A program made the translations under genes and the position numbers. Positions 5,365 to 8,424 of a DNA stretch of 8,424 nucleotides are shown piece by piece; the first letter of the stretch is position 1; every line of letters begins with the position of its first letter. The DNA lies in the NCBI GenBank assembly GCA_013152695.1, contig JAADFV010000058.1, positions 1-8,424 on the forward strand, written 5' to 3'. The notes under the pieces were generated by a model that saw only the letters and a list, made by a program, of their open reading frames with translations, searched no databases and had not been told where the DNA came from. Origin of the DNA: Chloroflexota bacterium (GTDB lineage Bacteria; Chloroflexota; Anaerolineae; J102).

Positions 5365-8300
5365 CTATCTCCTTTGCTCCAGGTGACTTTGGCGTCTGTC
5401 ATAGCGTTGGCGGTACCTTTTCACAGCAGGGTCAGACTTATCGATTCTTTCCGCCTGGGTCAAAAAGTCCAAATAGATTTCTTGACTACGCCATGTTGCC
5501 CTCCGATCCGGCGTCTTTTCAACATGTTGTTTCATTTTCTCTTTGAGAACAGTAAGGACTTTCTCTTTTTCCGCAATTTTTTCTTGGATTTCCTGCAAGG
5601 CTTGACGAGCACGGAGTACCTCTCTTTCCAGGAATTCCTGCCAATAGTCACGTACTTTTTCTCTGCGCGCTTCCTCGATTTGCTGCCATAAATCAGACAG
5701 AGAAAAGTCCCCCATGGGTTCGTAGCCGTAGGTGTTGCGTGCTTCGTTCAATGCCGCCTGCGAAAGAGGTGTCTTGGGCAGACGTGCCAGCATGGAAGCA
5801 ATCAGTTCGGCGTGTTGCGCCAGCTCTGCAGATTCCGGTTTTGCTTTGCTCAGCTCACCACGCAGATGCCTGCGGCTATCCTTTTCAGCCCGTTGCATCG
5901 CCTGTAAGCTAGCGATCACCGTTCTTACCCAGGCACGCCAGGCCTGCCAGTTGCTTTTTTGGGCACTGATAACCTGTTCCAACTCCCAAAGATTGGTGAT
6001 GACCGGCACTGTTGGCTGTGTTTCCTGCTCAGAACGATTTTTGGGTAGCCGGCGGTCATCATAAATGCGGATATGCCCCGATTTGAACTCAAGACGGATG
6101 CCATTTTCGTTCATTTCGCGTAGGCGTTGGCGAACATTCGTTTGTAAATGATTGGTCTTATCGCGCAGTTCACGTACATGGCTTTGCAGTATCTCGAAAT
6201 CAGCCTCTTCCTCGATGGCGTCTCCTTCGAAGGCGCCTTTGATTTCGTCGTAAATGCGGCCGATGTCGAAGCAGGCATCCTCCAGTCTGCGCACGATGTC
6301 CAGCCACTTTTCTAGCTCGGGCGGTGATAACTGCCGGAGCGACTTCTTTTGTTCGTCCAACTTACGGCGCAGGTCTGCTAAATCCCGGTTTGGGCTCAAT
6401 TCTGGCGCTACGGTCCAGGTCCACTGACCGCGCCCGAAGATATCCTCCAACTCTGCCCGCACTTTTTCCAGCAGCCGTCGCGTCTTCTCCCACTCACCGA
6501 GAACGATTTCTAATTCCTCCCCATCCTGTCTCAAGAGTTTCATCGTGCGTTCTGAGGGCGCCTTGGCGAGATCGACCTCTAAGGCGATTTTCAGTTTTTC
6601 CAGGAGGATCGTGCCCTCCCGGATCGCCCCATCCAAGTTGACTACGGGCCGCCGCAATAGCTGGTCCACAGAATCCACGAGATCATTATAACGCCCGACT
6701 GCCTTGGTTTTCATTTGCATCATGCGCTGTTCCAAAATGGGATCAGACCCACACATTTTCCTGGCCAATTCCATTTTACGCAGCGCCTCGAAGATATCAA
6801 GGCCGGGGTCGTCCTCGATGCCAGCAATATCTGCCTGAAGCTCCCGGCAAATGACATTCTGCCAATCGCGCAATAACCAATCCTTCGCTTCACGTAGGGC
6901 TTGCGCGTAATCTTCTCGGATTTCTCCTTCCTTTTGGGCGAGAGCCAATAAGCCCTGCACAAATGAGTCTAGCAATTCTGTTGCCGTCTCGAACTGGCCC
7001 TCTCGCCACAGCCTCTGTGCTGTCGAGAGCAGTTGTAGTGTGTCGATCAAGTCGCTCTTGACCCGTCCGTAGCCGGTTGCCAGAGATGCCTGTAGCTCCT
7101 GAAGGCGACCATTGGCATCACCTCCTTGCTGGGGATTGGCATATCGCATAGCGAGGAGGCCACACAAAATGGGATCGATGGCCAACCACTGATCCTTTTG
7201 CCGTTCTCGCTGGATCAGATCAATCACAGCCTGGTTGGGGCCCTGGACAGCATAGTAGATCAGTGAAAAGAACCAGAGATCATTAGCCATGGCACTGGTG
7301 ATGCCTGTATCCTGGGTACTGCGGCTGCGTAAGGAGTCGAGAGTGCGCAAAAGCTGTTCCCACTGATCGGCGCGGATACCTTGCTGCGAGCGGAGTTTGA
7401 TCAGCTCCATGAGCTCATTGGTGTTTTGGTTCCAAACCGGCAAGATACGCTGATCCCGGCTCAACAGCATGCCCACCGTCGCCTCTTGCTGTAGACGCCA
7501 CAAACGTTCTTGCAGGAGACCGGCGTTGGCAAAGTCCAACACGCCCTGGCGCTCGAGATCTGCCAGCATCTTGTTTGCTCGAGTAATGTCCTCGAGTGTG
7601 ATCGTACTGCGGATGCTACGGTCGGGGTGGTCGAGATCGGCGAAGATATGAGCCTGCAGAAAGGACAAAGTACGCTGTTGCCATTCGCCTTTGATCTCGG
7701 CCAGCAGTAGTTTAAGGCCCTCTTGTCTGTAGCCGCTTTCTCCGGCCGAGGACAGCACCGTTTGTAAAACCTGCCAGATTTCTCCAAACGCCCCTTTCTG
7801 CCATTCATCTTTGATTCTCTGATAGATTTCGTGCAGGTAGGTGACGTCATTTTCCAGAGCGGCAATTTTAGAAACAAGCTCCTGATCCGCAGCTTGCTGG
7901 GCGGGACGACGGGCATCGGCGAGGGTGGCAAGGACGTTATCGGCCCAGACCTTACTTCCTACCGCTGCTGTTTCCTCATCGTCAGAAAGGGCGATGCCCC
8001 GAAATTGCTTATCGGCACGATGCCAGGCCTCGTAAGCCTCGTGGCGCAAGAGCAGCACTTCGACCTGCTGCCGGTACCGCTCATCGGCAATCTGCCCGAT
8101 CATCTCGGGGATGTCTTCGGCACCGGGGTCTTGAGCAAAACGCTCCAAAATTTGTTGGTAGAGGGCAGAGTCGCCTAGTCGGAGCGAGAGTTCGTTTTTC
8201 AGAGCCTGCCATTCTCGAGCAAAACACTCAAAATAGCGTTCCTCCAGGGGAAATTGCTTACGCAGACGCTGTTCATCCAGAATTCCTTTCCTTACCGGTG

Positions 8301-8424
8301 GGTCCTGGGCCAAAACAAGAGCACGCTGCCCCTGAAATACCTCCCAGGCTCGAGCTTCAGCCTCCATTTCATCGGCCAGTACTTTCAGATCGTTGATGGG
8401 TTGGCTGAGATCGACACCGGCGTA
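5365..8424 (-). CDS. Very large helical/coiled-coil protein of unknown function, 5' end cut by the window
   Basis: I do not recognise this protein. The frame is open to the right edge (the extra 19 residues before the ATG at 8367 include GVDLSQPINDLKVLADE), so at least 1019 residues are encoded and the N-terminus is missing. Numbering from that ATG, it is almost entirely predicted helix, rich in Glu, Arg, Gln and Leu, with no transmembrane stretch and only five cysteines (48, 402, 507, 539, 699). An x-Trp-Gln motif recurs at W53, 189, 198, 229, 502, 807, 894 and 909, suggesting diverged helical repeats. Likely coiled coils lie around 617-645, 715-752 and most clearly 895-950. A short strand-like, polar segment (about 754-790; RLEFKSGHIRIYDD then a Pro/Thr/Gln-rich linker) interrupts the helices. 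No catalytic or nucleotide-binding motif is visible. It leads a tight operon with the phosphoesterase and AmrS, so a scaffold or structural partner role is possible, but this is speculation. In sampled stretches its codons end in C far less often than those of the left operon. Confidence 0.9.
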   Translation of the reverse strand, partial: YAGVDLSQPINDLKVLADEMEAEARAWEVFQGQRALVLAQDPPVRKGILDEQRLRKQFPLEERYFECFAREWQALKNELSLRLGDSALYQQILERFAQDPGAEDIPEMIGQIADERYRQQVEVLLLRHEAYEAWHRADKQFRGIALSDDEETAAVGSKVWADNVLATLADARRPAQQAADQELVSKIAALENDVTYLHEIYQRIKDEWQKGAFGEIWQVLQTVLSSAGESGYRQEGLKLLLAEIKGEWQQRTLSFLQAHIFADLDHPDRSIRSTITLEDITRANKMLADLERQGVLDFANAGLLQERLWRLQQEATVGMLLSRDQRILPVWNQNTNELMELIKLRSQQGIRADQWEQLLRTLDSLRSRSTQDTGITSAMANDLWFFSLIYYAVQGPNQAVIDLIQRERQKDQWLAIDPILCGLLAMRYANPQQGGDANGRLQELQASLATGYGRVKSDLIDTLQLLSTAQRLWREGQFETATELLDSFVQGLLALAQKEGEIREDYAQALREAKDWLLRDWQNVICRELQADIAGIEDDPGLDIFEALRKMELARKMCGSDPILEQRMMQMKTKAVGRYNDLVDSVDQLLRRPVVNLDGAIREGTILLEKLKIALEVDLAKAPSERTMKLLRQDGEELEIVLGEWEKTRRLLEKVRAELEDIFGRGQWTWTVAPELSPNRDLADLRRKLDEQKKSLRQLSPPELEKWLDIVRRLEDACFDIGRIYDEIKGAFEGDAIEEEADFEILQSHVRELRDKTNHLQTNVRQRLREMNENGIRLEFKSGHIRIYDDRRLPKNRSEQETQPTVPVITNLWELEQVISAQKSNWQAWRAWVRTVIASLQAMQRAEKDSRRHLRGELSKAKPESAELAQHAELIASMLARLPKTPLSQAALNEARNTYGYEPMGDFSLSDLWQQIEEARREKVRDYWQEFLEREVLRARQALQEIQEKIAEKEKVLTVLKEKMKQHVEKTPDRRATWRSQEIYLDFLTQAERIDKSDPAVKRYRQRYDRRQSHLEQRR
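5369..5374 (-). promoter_or_regulatory. Ribosome binding site for the phosphoesterase, inside the end of the upstream gene
   Basis: AAGGAG on the minus strand is formed by the last Arg codons of the large upstream gene. It is 4 bases from the ATG at 5364 and 10 bases from the ATG at 5358; neither spacing is ideal, so the exact start (MAMRIG or MRIG) stays open. Confidence 0.65.

Overview
The window is almost wall-to-wall coding: six genes in two convergent blocks, with no gap longer than 19 bases. Both blocks run off the window, so the first gene of each lacks its 5' end and no promoter is expected or seen. There are no RNA genes, insertion sequences, CRISPR arrays or attachment sites that I can support. 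The G+C-rich sequence, the multi-GAF sensor kinase with an HRLNN-type H-box and the tandem-receiver/LuxR regulator would fit a member of the Chloroflexota (Anaerolineae/Caldilineae-like). That assignment is an inference from gene style, with low to moderate confidence.

Left block (+ strand, 1-3347) is a signalling operon. It holds a 5'-truncated GAF-GAF-GAF sensor histidine kinase, then a REC-REC-LuxR response regulator that overlaps it by an ATGA, then a SixA-like phosphohistidine phosphatase 19 bases further on. The natural reading is a phosphorelay: a cytoplasmic signal sensed by GAF domains, phosphotransfer to one or both receivers, and transcriptional output through the LuxR-type helix-turn-helix. 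The phosphatase may reset a phosphohistidine, in this pathway or in another one.

Right block (- strand, 8424-3362) is a second tight operon. Transcription runs from a very large helical/coiled-coil protein of unknown function (at least 1019 residues, N-terminus outside the window), to a calcineurin-like metallophosphoesterase whose ATG abuts the stop codon of the large gene, to the radical SAM enzyme of the AmmeMemoRadiSam group (AmrS), which overlaps the phosphoesterase by an ATGA. The AMMECR1 and Memo partners of AmrS are not in the window.

The two blocks meet tail to tail with 14 bases between the stop codons and no recognisable intrinsic terminator. The most promising target for something new is the right block: an unrecognised giant helical protein apparently co-translated with a phosphoesterase and an enzyme whose reaction is, to my knowledge, not firmly established. 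In the left block the odd points are a kinase H-box with Arg after the phospho-acceptor His, and two receivers that look like an internal duplication with enlarged loops after the phospho-Asp.
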